Source: Desulfonatronum sp. (GTDB taxonomy: Bacteria > Desulfobacterota > Desulfovibrionia > Desulfovibrionales > Desulfonatronaceae). From it: a DNA stretch of 32,898 nt. The DNA is taken from assembly GCA_011049455.1 (NCBI GenBank), contig DSBL01000100.1, positions 1-32,898 on the forward strand, in the 5' to 3' direction. The notes beneath the pieces were generated by a model, which ran no database searches, was not told where the DNA came from, and saw only the letters and a program-made list of their open reading frames with translations. The position numbers and the translations under genes are program-made. This document shows positions 28,873 to 32,898 of the stretch, piece by piece (within the stretch, counting starts at the first letter, position 1; every line of letters begins with the position of its first letter).

Positions 28873-28877
28873 CGGCC

Positions 28878-30389
<1,512 letters not shown>

Positions 30390-30407
30390 CCTGTTGAGGA
30401 GAGAACA

Positions 30408-32712
<2,305 letters not shown>

Positions 32713-32731
32713 AGCTTGAAGGCGGCAGATT

Positions 32732-32898
32732 ATGGCCAAGACCATACATTTGGAAATCGTCACTCCTGAGCGGAAACTTTTGGGCGAAGACGTGGAATTC
32801 ATCGGCGCGCCCGGATTCCACGGGGAGTTCGGCGTGCTCCCGGATCATGCTTCCTTTTTGTCGGCGCTCGGTATCGGCAGCCTGCATTACAACAAGGG
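32732..32898 (+). CDS. atpC: F1Fo ATP synthase subunit epsilon (partial, runs off window)
   Basis: The first 55 codons only; the window ends inside the gene. The visible part, with [31 protein letters not shown] and [12 protein letters not shown], is the standard N-terminal beta-sandwich of epsilon. ATG follows an AAGGCGG ribosome site and lies 19 nt after atpD. Confidence 0.93.
   Translation, partial: MAKTIHLEIVTPERKLLGEDVEFIGAPGFHGEFGVLPDHASFLSALGIGSLHYNK

Overview
The window reads as a compact, moderately GC-rich chromosome segment from a Desulfovibrionales-like sulfate reducer (Desulfobacterota). That placement is inferred from gene content and order: a split F1Fo ATP synthase with paired b'/b subunits, a c subunit carrying a presequence, a LonB/AAA_32-type protease, and a mre-mrdA-rodA-bactofilin block leading into atpF'FHAGDC. 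The genus cannot be fixed by eye. No mobile element, CRISPR array, rRNA or tRNA was recognised, and almost every gene is housekeeping.

Layout. (1) 24-1793, minus strand: atpZ-atpI-atpB-atpE, the a/c rotor-channel part of the ATP synthase, reading out of the left edge. (2) 2059-4569: a Lon-like protease, divergent from atpZ and almost abutting a convergent gate-domain membrane protein (4574-5524). (3) 5849-7309: a membrane-anchored M23 peptidoglycan peptidase. (4) 14133 down to 7321, minus strand: gatB-mtnA-der-dnaX-ebfC-recR, ending in the classic dnaX-ebfC-recR DNA replication/repair trio. A candidate promoter and an operator-like dyad lie upstream of gatB. (5) 17130-14388, minus strand: nadK followed 1 nt later by a 604-aa protein resembling a degenerate ARMT1/DUF89 domain. 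A pncC-type NMN deamidase is divergent from nadK, so two NAD-related genes sit back to back. (6) 21356-18085, minus strand: TIGR01212-type radical SAM protein, O6-alkylguanine DNA methyltransferase, TIGR01777 SDR and acyl-ACP thioesterase; the last two overlap by 4 nt. (7) 21508-27193, plus strand: mreB-mreC-mreD-mrdA-rodA plus a bactofilin, the lateral-wall elongation machinery. (8) 27302 to the right edge, plus strand: atpF'-atpF-atpH-atpA-atpG-atpD-atpC, with atpC cut by the window end.

The two ATP synthase arms lie at opposite ends of the window and are transcribed outward, about 25 kb apart, with the wall-elongation genes directly upstream of the F1 arm. Points most worth a second look: a c subunit with most of the known Na+-ligand set (Gln53, Glu86, Ser87, Tyr91); an apparent AUU start codon for mreC; the nadK-linked ARMT1-like protein lacking the canonical metal-binding Asp-Asn pair; and a nested palindrome overlapping the gatB promoter. 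No clearly novel multi-gene system was found. All function calls come from reading motifs and recalling families; no database search was run.
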